DNA from: Candidatus Accumulibacter phosphatis
Lineage (GTDB): Bacteria; Pseudomonadota; Gammaproteobacteria; Burkholderiales; Rhodocyclaceae
Direction: 5' to 3'
DNA length: 33,866 bases
Assembly (NCBI RefSeq): GCF_012939955.1
Contig: NZ_SPMY01000115.1
Coordinates: 1-33,866, forward strand
Of the stretch, positions 9,366 to 18,337 are shown in pieces (position 1 is the first letter of the stretch; every line of letters starts with the position of its first letter). The position numbers and the translations under genes were made by a program. The notes beneath the pieces were generated by a model. That model did no database searches. It saw only the letters and a list, made by a program, of their open reading frames with translations, and had not been told where the DNA came from.

Positions 9366-12260
9366 ATGACCCCAAAGAAAAAACTCATCGAAGTAGCCCT
9401 GCCGTTGGAGGCGATCAACGTCGCCAGTGCGCGCGAGAAGTCCATCCGCCACGGTCACCCTTCGACGCTGCATCTATGGTGGGCACGGCGGCCGCTGGCG
9501 GCGGCGCGGGCGGTGATCTTTGCCCAGATGGTCGATGACCCGTCGGCGCACCCGGACCTGTTTCCGACCGAGGAAAAACAGGAAGAAGAGCGGGAGCGCT
9601 TGTCCAAGATCATCGAGGAACTGGTGAAGTGGGAGAACACCACCAACGAAACGGTGCTGCAGCAGGCGCGCGATGAGATCTGGAAGAGTTGGCGCTATAC
9701 CTGCGCCGAGAACGCCGACCACCCGCGCGCGAAAGAGCTGTTCGACCGCTACAAGCTGCCCGCTTTCCATGACCCCTTCGCCGGCGGCGGTGCACTGCCG
9801 CTGGAAGCACAGCGGCTGGGGCTGGAGAGCTACGCCAGCGATCTGAATCCGGTGGCGGTGCTGATCAACAAGGCGATGATCGAGATTCCGCCGAAGTTCG
9901 CCGGCAAGCCGCCGGTGAACCCGGACGGCCAGCGGCAGAAAGCGCAGATGAACAAGAGCTGGCGAGGCGCGCAAGGGCTCGCCGAAGACGTGCGCTATTA
10001 CGGGCAGTGGATGCGCGACGAGGCCGAGAAGCGGATCGGCCACCTCTACCCCAAGGTCGAGGTTACAGCGGAGATGGCGAAGGAACGGCTAGACCTTAAG
10101 AATTACGTTGGCCGGAAGCTTACCGTCGTCGCATGGTTGTGGGCGCGCACGGTGAAAAGCCCAAACCCGGCTTTTGCCGGCGTCGACGTGCCTCTCGCCT
10201 CGACTTTCATGCTTTCCACCAAAGCGGGCAAGGAGGTCTATGTCGAGCCGGTGATCGAAGGGAGCGGCTATCGCTTCACGGTGAAGGTGGGCAAGCCGAT
10301 GGACGCGAAAGGGGCAAAAACCGGCACTAAGCTGTCGCGCGGGGCGAACTTCAAGTGCCTGATGTCGGGCACGCCCATGACAGGCGACCATGTCAAGGGT
10401 GAGGGAAAGGCAGGTCGCATGGGTGCGCGGTTGATGGCCCTCGTCGCAGAAGGTGATCGCGGACGAATATACCTGCCACCGACTGAGGACATGGAGTCCG
10501 CTGCGCTACATGCAAAGCCTGAGTGGAAGCCTGATATTCTGATTTCTGGTAGCACTCAGTATCTTGGTGTAAAGCCCTATGGGTTGGAGAAGTTCTCCCA
10601 GCTATTCACAGACCGACAGCTCGAGGCATTGGGAACTTTCTCTGACCTTGTACAGGAAGTACGGGAACGAGCTGGTCGCGACGCCGCCATTGCGGACCAG
10701 AGTGGTAACGACAAACCTTTGGCTATTGGAGGCGACGGAGCCATTGCCTATGGAGATGCGGTTGGGGTCTATCTAGCGTTCGCCATATCAAAACTCGCAG
10801 ATCGGGGCTCGACGATCTGTACATGGTTCACAGAACGAGACTCGACGCGGAATACCTTTGCTCGACAAGTCATCCCAATGACTTGGGACTACGCAGAATT
10901 GAATACTTTGCTGAACGGGACGGGCAGTTTTCTTGGAGCAGTTGGGTGGACAGCCGAAAGCATTGAAGGTGTCGCATCTTGTTATGGATCGACCTTTGGT
11001 GAGAGTAATCAAGTTGATGCGATGAGCCAGCGCGTATCAGAAGGCAAGGTCATTTCAACTGATCCTCCCTATTACGACAATGTTCCCTATGCCGACCTTT
11101 CAGACTTCTTCTACGTTTGGTTGCGCCGGTCTTTGAAACCTGTTTTTACCGATCTCTTCGCCACGCTCGCTGTGCCAAAAGCCGGAGAACTGGTTGCCTT
11201 CGCGTATCGCCACCGCGACAAAGAAACGGCTAGGGCGTTCTTTCTCGACGGTATGACGCAAGCCATGCACCGGCTAGCCGAGCAGGCGCATCCGGCCTTT
11301 CCGGTTACCATTTACTACGCTTTCAAGCAGGCGGAGAGCGACGGTGCAGACGGCACGACAAATACCGGCTGGGACACATTCCTTGCCGCCGTCATCGAGT
11401 CCGGCTTCGCCATTAGCGGTACCTGGCCGATGCGCACCGAACTGAGCAATCGCATGCTCGGCTCCGGAAACAACGCCCTCGCTTCCAGCATCGTCCTCGT
11501 CTGCCGCCAACGGTCCGGCAATGCACACACAGCCACCCGCCGGGATTTTGTTACTGCGCTCAAGGCCGAACTGCCCGCTGCGCTTGCTCACCTTCAGCGT
11601 GGCAACATCGCTCCTGTGGACTTGGCGCAGGCAGCGATCGGTCCCGGCATGGCTGTCTATACCCGTTACGACAAGGTGCTCGACGCTGACGGCAAGCCGC
11701 TCCCGGTACGCGCCGCGTTGACTCTCATCAACCAGGTACTCGACGAAGCTCTGGCCGAACAGGAAGGCGACTTCGATGCCGATACCCGCTGGGCGCTCAC
11801 TTGGTTTGATCAGACCGGCTTCGCCGAGGGCGATTATGGCGTTGCCGAGCAGCTCTCCAAGTCCAAGAACACCGCCGTCGCCGGTCTGGTCGAGGCCGGC
11901 ATTCTGGTTTCCAAGGCCGGCAAGGTGCGCCTGCTGAAACCCGTCGAACTGCCTGCCGACTGGGATCCCAGGACCGACAGCCGTCTCACCGTCTGGGAAA
12001 TGGTGCACCAACTGATCCGCGTCCTCGAAGCCGGTGGCGAAGGTGCTGCCGCAGCACTGGTCGCCAGGCTCGGCAGCCAGGCGGAAACGGCCCGCGAACT
12101 CTGCTACCGCCTCTACACCCTGTGCGAACGCAAGAAGCGCGCCACCGAGGCCATGGCCTACAACGGCCTGGTGCAGAGCTGGCCGGAAATCACCCGCCTC
12201 GCCGCGGACAAGCCCCGCGCCGTAACGCCTGATACGCTTGACATGTTTGGGCACGAATGA
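9366..12260 (+). CDS. DUF1156 adenine-specific DNA methyltransferase
   Basis: A 964-residue methyltransferase. The N-terminus is the DUF1156 signature ([36 protein letters not shown]). The AdoMet-binding motif I is [14 protein letters not shown] at about residue 136, followed by ASDLNPVAV. The catalytic motif IV is DPPYYDNV at about 566, a DPPY type used for N6-adenine (or N4-cytosine) methylation. About 430 residues separate motifs I and IV, leaving room for a target-recognition region. Family members lie next to DUF499 ATPases in defence islands, as here. It would mark host or plasmid DNA as self. The central third has lower GC than the flanks (see separate entry). The stop lies 19 bases before the next start. 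Confidence 0.93.
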   Translation: MTPKKKLIEVALPLEAINVASAREKSIRHGHPSTLHLWWARRPLAAARAVIFAQMVDDPSAHPDLFPTEEKQEEERERLSKIIEELVKWENTTNETVLQQARDEIWKSWRYTCAENADHPRAKELFDRYKLPAFHDPFAGGGALPLEAQRLGLESYASDLNPVAVLINKAMIEIPPKFAGKPPVNPDGQRQKAQMNKSWRGAQGLAEDVRYYGQWMRDEAEKRIGHLYPKVEVTAEMAKERLDLKNYVGRKLTVVAWLWARTVKSPNPAFAGVDVPLASTFMLSTKAGKEVYVEPVIEGSGYRFTVKVGKPMDAKGAKTGTKLSRGANFKCLMSGTPMTGDHVKGEGKAGRMGARLMALVAEGDRGRIYLPPTEDMESAALHAKPEWKPDILISGSTQYLGVKPYGLEKFSQLFTDRQLEALGTFSDLVQEVRERAGRDAAIADQSGNDKPLAIGGDGAIAYGDAVGVYLAFAISKLADRGSTICTWFTERDSTRNTFARQVIPMTWDYAELNTLLNGTGSFLGAVGWTAESIEGVASCYGSTFGESNQVDAMSQRVSEGKVISTDPPYYDNVPYADLSDFFYVWLRRSLKPVFTDLFATLAVPKAGELVAFAYRHRDKETARAFFLDGMTQAMHRLAEQAHPAFPVTIYYAFKQAESDGADGTTNTGWDTFLAAVIESGFAISGTWPMRTELSNRMLGSGNNALASSIVLVCRQRSGNAHTATRRDFVTALKAELPAALAHLQRGNIAPVDLAQAAIGPGMAVYTRYDKVLDADGKPLPVRAALTLINQVLDEALAEQEGDFDADTRWALTWFDQTGFAEGDYGVAEQLSKSKNTAVAGLVEAGILVSKAGKVRLLKPVELPADWDPRTDSRLTVWEMVHQLIRVLEAGGEGAAAALVARLGSQAETARELCYRLYTLCERKKRATEAMAYNGLVQSWPEITRLAADKPRAVTPDTLDMFGHE
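10440..11200. other. Low-GC segment inside the methyltransferase gene
   Basis: Base composition and codon choice change within the gene while the frame stays open. By hand count, 10501-10560 is 29/60 G+C against 45/60 at 9781-9840, and A/T-ending codons (GAT, GGT, ATT, CAA, AGT) become common. The segment covers roughly residues 360-610, between AdoMet motif I and just past motif IV. The borders are gradual and approximate. A simple reading is recombinational exchange of the target-recognition region. Confidence 0.55.
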
Positions 12261-12279
12261 AGCCGCGAAGGAGCATTTC

Positions 12280-12579
12280 ATGAACCGATTGTTGAACCTC
12301 GACGAAGACATGCTGGCGCGCTTCTGCGAAGCCCATCACATTCGCCGGCTATCGTTGTTTGGCTCGCAACTGAAGGGAACGGCACGCCCGGACAGCGACG
12401 TCGACCTGCTGGTGGAATTCGATCCCGAGCACATTCCGACGCTGTTCGGGATCGCCGGGATGGAAATCGAGCTGTCCGCGATGTTGGGCAAGAAAGTCGA
12501 TCTGCGTACCGCGGGTGACTTGTCGCGCTATTTTCGGGACGAGGTGGTGCGTACGGCCGAGGTGCAATATGCAGCCTGA
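12280..12579 (+). CDS. mntA: MntA-like nucleotidyltransferase antitoxin
   Basis: A 99-residue minimal nucleotidyltransferase. The hallmark GSX10DXD motif is present as [19 protein letters not shown] (about residues 26-44). In characterised type VII toxin-antitoxin pairs, MntA neutralises HepT by attaching AMP to a tyrosine next to its active site. The start at 12280 has AAGGAG seven bases upstream; an in-frame ATG at 12238 lies within the methyltransferase and is less likely. The gene overlaps hepT by 11 bases. It is unusual in sitting between two core genes of a defence operon rather than standing alone. Confidence 0.9.
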   Translation: MNRLLNLDEDMLARFCEAHHIRRLSLFGSQLKGTARPDSDVDLLVEFDPEHIPTLFGIAGMEIELSAMLGKKVDLRTAGDLSRYFRDEVVRTAEVQYAA

Positions 12580-12910
12580 GGATCGGGTGCGAATCCAGCA
12601 CATGATAGGAGCCGCCGAATCGACGGCTCGCTTTCTCGCGGGACGGCAAAGGCAGGATCTCGATCAGGACGAAATGCTCTGTTTTGCACTGACGCGCGCC
12701 ATCGAAATCATCGGCGAGGCGGCCAGTCGTGTGTCGCACGAGGCCCAGGACGCCCTGCCGAACGTGCCCTGGAAGGAAGTCACGGGGATGCGCAATCGTC
12801 TGGCGCATGCCTATTTTGATATCGACCTGGACATTCTTTGGCGGACGGCACGAGAAGCGGTGCCGGACTTGCTGGAAAAACTGGCAATGTTCCAGCAAAC
12901 CGGGAACTGA
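12569..12910 (+). CDS. hepT: HepT-like HEPN ribonuclease toxin
   Basis: A 113-residue HEPN-fold protein of the HepT (formerly DUF86) family. The catalytic RX4HXY motif is fully present in [14 protein letters not shown] (about residues 76-89): arginine, four residues, histidine, one residue, tyrosine. The tyrosine is the residue AMPylated by MntA in studied pairs. HepT toxins are RNases; some cut tRNA. The start at 12569 lies inside the end of mntA and gives the usual [12 protein letters not shown] beginning. Three bases separate its stop from the DUF499 gene, so the pair is probably cotranscribed with the cluster. Confidence 0.92.
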   Translation: MQPEDRVRIQHMIGAAESTARFLAGRQRQDLDQDEMLCFALTRAIEIIGEAASRVSHEAQDALPNVPWKEVTGMRNRLAHAYFDIDLDILWRTAREAVPDLLEKLAMFQQTGN

Positions 12911-12913
12911 CGA

Positions 12914-15900
12914 ATGGCTACCACCAATTTCGAACGCGTCGGCAAGGCGCTGGAGCTTCTCAAGACCGGCGTGGTGCCGTTCATCGAGCGCGAATTCAAG
13001 GCGAAATACGGTACTGGCTGGGCTTTCGAGGTGAAGGACATCCTGTCCGATACCCGCCTCGGCGCCGGCAAAACCGAATCGCTCAACGACATCGCCGCCT
13101 CACTGGTGGTCATGGATCGCAAATGGAGCGAGGTGTTTCGCCAGGTCCTCGGCAAGACGGAGCGCAGCCTCGTGAACGAGCTGCTGGCCGTCCGCAATAG
13201 CTGGGCGCATCAGGAAACCTTCTCCAGCGACGACGCCTACCGCGCACTCGATTCTGCCGCACGCCTGCTGACGGCCATTTCCGCACCGCAGGCCGGCGAA
13301 GTCGAGAAGATGAAGACCGAGCTGCTGCGCGTGCGCTTCGACGAGCAGGCGCGCGGCGAGAAGCGCAAGTCGGCCGGTACCGCCATCGAGAGCGGCGTGA
13401 CGGGCAGCCTCAAGCCATGGCGGGAAGTGGTGATGCCGCACGAAGACGTGGCCAGCGGGCGCTATCAGCAGGCCGAGTTTGCTGCCGACCTGTGGCAGGT
13501 GCATCTGGGCGAAGGCACGCCGGAATACAGGGATCCGGTCGAGTTCTTCCGGCGCACCTATCTCACCGCGAGCCTGACCGAGATGCTGGTCGGCGCGGTG
13601 CGCCGTCTGACCGTCGGTGGTGGTGACCCGGTGGTGCAATTGCAGACCAACTTCGGCGGCGGCAAGACACACTCGATGCTGGCCTTGTATCACCTCTTCT
13701 CGGGCATTGCGCCGACCGAGCTGCCGGGCATCGACGCGATCATGCAGGCGGCCGGCGCCAAGGGCGCGCTCAAGGCGCAGCGAGTGGTGCTGGTCGGCAA
13801 CAAGATTTCTCCGGGCAACCCGTCGACCAAACCCGATGGCACGGTGGTGCGCACACTGTGGGGAGAACTCGCCTGGCAACTGGGCGGCAAGAAAGCCTTC
13901 GCCCGAGTGCAGGCCGACGACGAGAATGCGACCAGCCCCGGCGACGTGCTGCGCGAACTGTTCAACGACTACGGCCCCTGCCTGATCCTGGTCGACGAAT
14001 GGGTGGCCTATGCACGCCAGCTCCACGACCAGAGCGACCTGCCTGCCGGCGGCTTCGAGACGCAATTCACCTTCGCGCAGCTGCTCACCGAATCGGCCAA
14101 GCTGGCGAAGAACTGCCTGCTGGTGATCAGCCTGCCGGCTTCGGATACTTCCGGCGCGTCGCCACACACTCAGGCCGACGACGTGGAAGTCGGTGGCACG
14201 CGCGGCCGCGAGGCGCTGGATCGCTTGCGCAACGTCGTCGGGCGTGTCGAATCGTCGTGGCGGCCAGCGAGTGCCGAAGAGGGTTTCGAGATCGTGCGTC
14301 GGCGCCTGTTCCAGCCGCTGGCCGACCAGGCATTCAAGGACCGCGACGTGGTGGCGCGCGCTTTCGCCGACTTCTACCGTACGCAGCAGGCGGAGTTTCC
14401 GCCGGAGTGCCGGGAATCCGAGTACGAGCAGCGCATCAAGGCGGCGTACCCGATTCACCCGGAAATCTTCGACCGGCTGTACACCGATTGGTCGACGCTG
14501 GTGAAGTTTCAACGTACGCGCGGCGTGCTGCGGCTGATGGCGGCGGTGATTCACAGCCTCTGGGAAAAGGGCGACCGCAACCCGCTGATCCTGCCGGCCA
14601 ACGTGTCGATCGACGACGCGCGCGTACAGTCCGAACTGACGCGCTACCTATCGGACAACTGGGTGCCGGTGATCGAGAAGGACGTCGACGGGCCGAACTC
14701 GCTGCCGCTGAAACTGGACAGCGAGCTGCCCAACCTGGGCAAATTCTCGGCCTGCCGGCGGGTGGCGCGCGCGATCTACCTGGGCTCGGCGCCGACCACG
14801 GCCGCCGCGCACCAGGGTATCGAGGACCGCCGTGTGAAACTCGGTTGCGTGATGCCCGGCGAATCGCCAGCGGTCTTTGGCGATGCCCTGCGACGGATGG
14901 CCGGCGCGGCCACCTACCTCTATCAGGATGGCCCGCATTACTGGTATTCGACCCAGCCGACGGTAACCAAGCTGGCTGAAGACCGCGCCGAACAGATGAA
15001 ACGCGAGCCGGACAAGGTCGCGCATGAGCTGGAGCAGCGCCTGCGCAAGGACCTCGCCCGTACCGGCGACTTCCCGCGCATCCACCCGATGCCGGCGAGC
15101 GGCGCGGACGTGCCCGACGATCTCGACGCGCGTCTGGTGGTGCTCGGCGTCAATCATCCGTACAGCCGGGAAGGCGGCAGCGCCGCCGAGCTGGTTGCCA
15201 AGGCGATCCTGGAAAACCGCGGCAACACGCCACGCCTGTACCGCAATACGCTTGTTTTCCTGGCCGCCGACAAGACGCGCCTGCAGGACCTCGACGAAGC
15301 GGCGCGCAAGTTCCTGGCGTGGAAATCGATTCTCGATGAGCAGAAGAACCTCAACCTGACGCCCTACCAGGTCACCCAGGCCGAGACGCAGAAGACTTCT
15401 GCCGACGGCGCCGTGACGGCACGACTACCCGAGACCTATCAATGGCTGCTGGTACCGGTGCAAGGGACACCGCAGGCGGCAACCACCTGGGAGGCACTGC
15501 GCCTGCAGGGGCAGGACGCGCTGGCCGTGCGCGCGAGCAAGAAACTGCGTACCGACGAGCACTACCTGACCAGCTTCGCCCCGACACGCCTGCGCATGGA
15601 ACTCGACCGCGTGCCGCTCTGGCGCGGCAACCACGTGGCCGTGAAACAACTGGTCGACGATTTCGCGCGCTATCTCTACCTGCCCCGGCTCAGAAACTCC
15701 AGTGTGCTGCTCGACGCGATCCGCGATGGCGTGAACCTGCTCACCTGGATGCAGGACAGCTTTGCGCTTGCCGACAGTTTCGACGAGGGTGAAGGCCGCT
15801 ACAAGGGGCTGCGCGGCGGCACGATGGTAACGATGGTCGACGCGCATGCGCCGGATCTGGTGGTGAAGCCCGATGTGGCCAGCAAGCAGCTGGAGTCCGA

Positions 15901-16255
15901 GCGTAGTGCGCGCCCGGCAGATGGGGTGACAGGGCAGTCGCCTGCGGGAGGCAACGCCGGGACAGCGTCTCCCCTGCCGGGCACGACGCAGACCAGTTCA
16001 GTCCCGCCAGGGGCGGTGAAGCCAAAGCGCTTCCACGGCACGGCGATCCTCGAGACCGCACGTGTTGGTCGGGACGCCAGCCGGATCGCCGATGAAGTCA
16101 TTGCGCACCTCGCTGGACTCGTCGGCGCGTCGGTGACGGTCACCATCGAGGTGGAAGCCGAGATCCCGGATGGGGCGCCGGATCATGTCGTGCGGACGGT
16201 GACCGAGAACAGCCGGACGCTGAAGTTTACGAGTCAGGGGTTCGAGAAGGAGTAG
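12914..16255 (+). CDS. DUF499 ATPase with N-terminal Swt1-like HEPN
   Basis: An 1113-residue AAA-type ATPase of the DUF499 family. Walker A is NFGGGKTHSML (about residue 245) and Walker B is CLILVDEWVAYA (about 356), followed by a sensor-like LLVISLPASD. The first 130 or so residues are helical and contain VRNSWAH (RX4H, arginine at about 94) in the setting KTERSLVNELLAVRNSWAHQE, which resembles the Swt1-type HEPN domain seen on such proteins. The segment at about 985-1035 is a proline/glycine-rich linker, and a small alpha/beta tail closes the protein. DUF499 proteins typically accompany DUF1156 methyltransferases; the ATPase may load or move on DNA. It is the last gene of the cluster. The following 266 bases hold no gene I can support. 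Confidence 0.9.
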   Translation: MATTNFERVGKALELLKTGVVPFIEREFKAKYGTGWAFEVKDILSDTRLGAGKTESLNDIAASLVVMDRKWSEVFRQVLGKTERSLVNELLAVRNSWAHQETFSSDDAYRALDSAARLLTAISAPQAGEVEKMKTELLRVRFDEQARGEKRKSAGTAIESGVTGSLKPWREVVMPHEDVASGRYQQAEFAADLWQVHLGEGTPEYRDPVEFFRRTYLTASLTEMLVGAVRRLTVGGGDPVVQLQTNFGGGKTHSMLALYHLFSGIAPTELPGIDAIMQAAGAKGALKAQRVVLVGNKISPGNPSTKPDGTVVRTLWGELAWQLGGKKAFARVQADDENATSPGDVLRELFNDYGPCLILVDEWVAYARQLHDQSDLPAGGFETQFTFAQLLTESAKLAKNCLLVISLPASDTSGASPHTQADDVEVGGTRGREALDRLRNVVGRVESSWRPASAEEGFEIVRRRLFQPLADQAFKDRDVVARAFADFYRTQQAEFPPECRESEYEQRIKAAYPIHPEIFDRLYTDWSTLVKFQRTRGVLRLMAAVIHSLWEKGDRNPLILPANVSIDDARVQSELTRYLSDNWVPVIEKDVDGPNSLPLKLDSELPNLGKFSACRRVARAIYLGSAPTTAAAHQGIEDRRVKLGCVMPGESPAVFGDALRRMAGAATYLYQDGPHYWYSTQPTVTKLAEDRAEQMKREPDKVAHELEQRLRKDLARTGDFPRIHPMPASGADVPDDLDARLVVLGVNHPYSREGGSAAELVAKAILENRGNTPRLYRNTLVFLAADKTRLQDLDEAARKFLAWKSILDEQKNLNLTPYQVTQAETQKTSADGAVTARLPETYQWLLVPVQGTPQAATTWEALRLQGQDALAVRASKKLRTDEHYLTSFAPTRLRMELDRVPLWRGNHVAVKQLVDDFARYLYLPRLRNSSVLLDAIRDGVNLLTWMQDSFALADSFDEGEGRYKGLRGGTMVTMVDAHAPDLVVKPDVASKQLESERSARPADGVTGQSPAGGNAGTASPLPGTTQTSSVPPGAVKPKRFHGTAILETARVGRDASRIADEVIAHLAGLVGASVTVTIEVEAEIPDGAPDHVVRTVTENSRTLKFTSQGFEKE

Positions 16256-16521
16256 GTGCGAGCGGTCGCGCGACACTTTTGGGACCTGGAGGCTAAACCC
16301 CTCTAGTCATCGGTGACCCGTCGCTGGGGTTCCTTACCTTGGTATCGCTGTTAGCAGTTATGCTAGTTGAGCAGAGTCCTTCTTTGTAGGTCATCTGCGA
16401 CCATAGCTCATGTGACGGGGCTGTCTGCTACCCCTGGTCTGGGGTGACCGCAGGGAGGTTCTTCATTTCCGTGACCACATGCCGTACAGTCATGCCATCG
16501 AAACGCCACAGGAGAAAAAGG

Positions 16522-17022
16522 ATGGTTGACAGTGTAGCGGGAGGAAAGGCCGCAAAAGTGGTGCCGTTGCGCGCCTCTAATCCGGTGCAATCGTCCGACA
16601 AAAAATGGGGAAGAGTGGTGATGAAGCAAGGCTTCTGCATCATTCCATCTATCCTTCTACGTGCGCAGCGGAGGCTTGGCTTGAACCCGACGCAGTTGGC
16701 GGTACTGATGCAGCTTTGCGACTACTGGTGGGATCATATGCGCAAGCCATATCCGAGCAAGGAAACGATCGGCGAGCGGCTAGGACTGGGCCCGAGGCAG
16801 GTGCAACGCTACATGGCAGACTTGGAAGCAGCTGGACTGCTGACACGCAATGAACGCTACGCCAAAAACGGCGGCAGGCTGAGCAACGAATACGATTTGT
16901 CTGGCCTGGTGGAAAGGCTCAAGAAGATCGCGCCGGACTTCGAGGAAGCGAAAGAGGTCAAACGCCAAGCGAGCCGACGCGGTGGGCTGCAAGCAGCCCC
17001 CGCACAACAAAACAAGATGTGA
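16522..17022 (+). CDS. HTH-domain protein (HTH_36-like)
   Basis: A 166-residue basic protein with a winged helix-turn-helix of the HTH_36 type: PTQLAVLMQLCDYWW, then YPSKETIGERLGLGPRQVQRYMADLEAAGLL and a wing with GRLSNEYDLSGL. This arrangement is common in plasmid and phage proteins that act as replication-linked or regulatory DNA-binding proteins. The start at 16522 is preceded by AGGAGAAAAAGG. The first 33 residues are low in structure, so an internal start at the second Met (MKQGFCIIP) is possible. It lies between the defence cluster and a tRNA-like gene, and its target is unknown. Confidence 0.75.
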   Translation: MVDSVAGGKAAKVVPLRASNPVQSSDKKWGRVVMKQGFCIIPSILLRAQRRLGLNPTQLAVLMQLCDYWWDHMRKPYPSKETIGERLGLGPRQVQRYMADLEAAGLLTRNERYAKNGGRLSNEYDLSGLVERLKKIAPDFEEAKEVKRQASRRGGLQAAPAQQNKM

Positions 17023-17028
17023 AAGTTT

Positions 17029-17138
17029 AGCGACGTAGCTCAGCCGGATAGAGCATCCTGCTTGCGACGGAACTCAAGGCCGACACCTTGATAATACGGG
17101 CAGGAAGGGCGCGGGTTCAAGTCCCGCCGCCGCTCCCA
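17029..17138 (+). tRNA. tRNA-like gene with 33-nt anticodon-loop insertion
   Basis: A tRNA cloverleaf can be drawn. The acceptor strands AGCGACG (17029-17035) and CGCCGCT (17128-17134) pair at six of seven positions. The D-arm is GCTC/GAGC (17038-17054), the anticodon stem is TCCTG (17056-17060) with CAGGA (17101-17105), the variable loop has five bases, and the T-arm is GCGGG-TTCAAGT-CCCGC (17111-17127). A discriminator C and encoded CCA follow. The loop between the anticodon-stem strands is 40 nt instead of 7. Inside it TCAAGG and CCTTGA can form a six-pair hairpin. The loop opens CTTGCGA, compatible with a UGC anticodon if the remainder is inserted after it. It may be a decayed or re-purposed tRNA, or an attachment-site relic. 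Confidence 0.6.
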
Positions 17139-17147
17139 TTTGCAGAA

Positions 17148-17180
17148 CCCCTGATCGCCTCGTAACCGAAGCGATCAGGG
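17148..17180 (+). terminator. Hairpin terminator after tRNA-like gene
   Basis: A perfect 10-bp stem, CCCTGATCGC with GCGATCAGGG, encloses a 13-base loop and is followed by a T-rich TTGGTTGTTG. It stands 9 bases after the CCA of the tRNA-like gene and probably ends its transcript. The T tract is interrupted, so termination strength is uncertain. Confidence 0.65.
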
Positions 17181-17229
17181 TTGGTTGTTGTGGTGTACGT
17201 GGTGCGCGGCTCCTCGCTAGAATGGCGAG

Positions 17230-17490
17230 ATGTCGAAACAGATTTCTCCCGCAACCCCGGAACTCAATCGTCTCCGCGCGGCGGCGGGTCTTATCCCGAT
17301 CATCGAAGCCGGCTTGACCGACTCAAAACTCACCGCCGAAAGAGCAGCACTGATGGCCTCCTTCTGCGAATGGGCAACGGAGAAACGCTTCACAGATCCC
17401 GAAGCGATCAAGCTGGCGGAAAGCGTTGATGCAGGCCTGAAACGCATCAAGATGTGCTTGCTTTTGCCGTGTGAAACGCCACGGGTGTAG
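17230..17490 (+). CDS. Hypothetical protein, 86 residues
   Basis: An ATG-started frame encodes an 86-residue, mostly helical soluble protein (MSKQISPATPELNRLRAAAG, then alanine- and glutamate-rich helices). I do not recognise a family. No strong ribosome-binding site is visible. The last residues, KMCLLLPCETPRV, break the helical pattern, so the original gene may have been longer and cut by whatever brought in the following module. No gene is apparent between 17491 and 17606. Confidence 0.45.
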   Translation: MSKQISPATPELNRLRAAAGLIPIIEAGLTDSKLTAERAALMASFCEWATEKRFTDPEAIKLAESVDAGLKRIKMCLLLPCETPRV

Positions 17491-17606
17491 GTGATCGGGG
17501 AGCCGTCTTGTTCGACCTTGAGTGTTTTCAGGCGGTCGATACTGGCGACTGAGCTATTCGCCCGCGCGTCGATGTGAAATACACAACCGCGCAGAACTCA
17601 ACGACC

Positions 17607-18176
17607 TTATTTCGCGCTGACTTGCCTGTCCTTGGCCAGCAAACGGACCACGGTGGAAGGATGTACCCGAAACAACCTGGCGGCGTCGGCGCCAGTCTTC
17701 CGTCCTGATGTGACCAGGTCGATCACTTCCTTCTGTTGCTGGGGGGTGAGCTTGGCGCGGCGCCCCCCAATTCGGCCTTGCTGCCGGGCGGCGTCGAGGC
17801 CCGTGCGGGTGCGTTCGCGCAACATGGCGCGCTCGAACTCGGCGAATGAACCGACGATCTGCATCATCATTCGGCCAGCGGGTGTAGAGGTATCAATCGC
17901 CTCGGTCAGGCTCTGGAAATCGGCCCCTGCCCCGTCAATTTTTTCGAGGGTCAGGAGCAGATCTTTGAGGGAACGGGAAAGCCGGTCGAGCTTCCACACG
18001 ACGACGACGTCACCCTTGCGTAAATGCCCGAGCAGATGATGCAGCTCCGGGCGGTCCCAGCGGCCCCCAGACGCCTTCTCCTGAAAGACTCTTTCGCAGC
18101 CGGCGGCCTCAAGTGCGCCGATCTGAAGTGCGGTGTCTTGATCCTGGGTAGAAACGCGGGCGTAGCCGATGCGCAT
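17607..18176 (-). CDS. Serine resolvase / recombinase (TnpR-like)
   Basis: A 189-residue small serine recombinase. The catalytic serine is in IGYARVSTQDQD near the N-terminus, followed by the conserved VVVWKLDRLSRSLKDLL and GRMMMQIVGSFAEFER segments and a C-terminal helix-turn-helix (KTGADAARLFRVHPSTVVRLL). Such enzymes resolve plasmid multimers or transposon cointegrates at a res site. The start ATG at 18176 is the first that gives the family N-terminus; the frame stays open far upstream, overlapping parD, which is not biological. No transposase accompanies it. It diverges from the ParDE pair, a common plasmid-stability arrangement. Confidence 0.9.
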   Translation of the reverse strand: MRIGYARVSTQDQDTALQIGALEAAGCERVFQEKASGGRWDRPELHHLLGHLRKGDVVVVWKLDRLSRSLKDLLLTLEKIDGAGADFQSLTEAIDTSTPAGRMMMQIVGSFAEFERAMLRERTRTGLDAARQQGRIGGRRAKLTPQQQKEVIDLVTSGRKTGADAARLFRVHPSTVVRLLAKDRQVSAK

Positions 18177-18240
18177 GATTGCAAATTCCTGTTGCCATTT
18201 GTTTCTATTTTGCAATACGTTTTTGCAACCTGCAAGGCCT
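18177..18240. promoter_or_regulatory. Candidate res/operator with TTGCAA repeats
   Basis: TTGCAA occurs at 18179-18184, 18210-18215 and 18223-18228, with a related CTGCAA at about 18230-18235, directly upstream of the resolvase start. A cluster of short self-complementary repeats here is what a resolvase recombination site or self-regulatory operator would look like. The subsite structure cannot be assigned by eye. Confidence 0.4.
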
Positions 18241-18337
18241 GGCGCTGGGGTCGTTGGCTTCGCGTTGCGCAAAGGAACGTTTGTGCAACGCCCCCTGCCC
18301 TGCCTGACCCCTTCGTGACGGCGGACGCGGATGGCGA

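Noticed and set aside
12238..12279. Upstream ATG as the mntA start
   Set aside because: It lies inside the methyltransferase gene, adds residues not typical of the family, and the ATG at 12280 has a good AAGGAG site.
13100..14554. A 484-codon minus-strand open frame opposite the DUF499 gene
   Set aside because: Same reason: composition shadow of a well-supported ATPase gene, without recognisable motifs or ribosome-binding site.
293..16255. Classification of the cluster as canonical DISARM
   Set aside because: A SNF2 helicase and an adenine methyltransferase are present, but I see no DUF1998 (DrmB), no phospholipase D (DrmC) and no DrmA-type helicase; DUF499, GHKL and DUF1016 are not DISARM core genes.
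17061..17100. Group I intron in the tRNA anticodon loop
   Set aside because: The extra sequence is only 33 nt, far shorter than any group I intron, and has only one simple hairpin.
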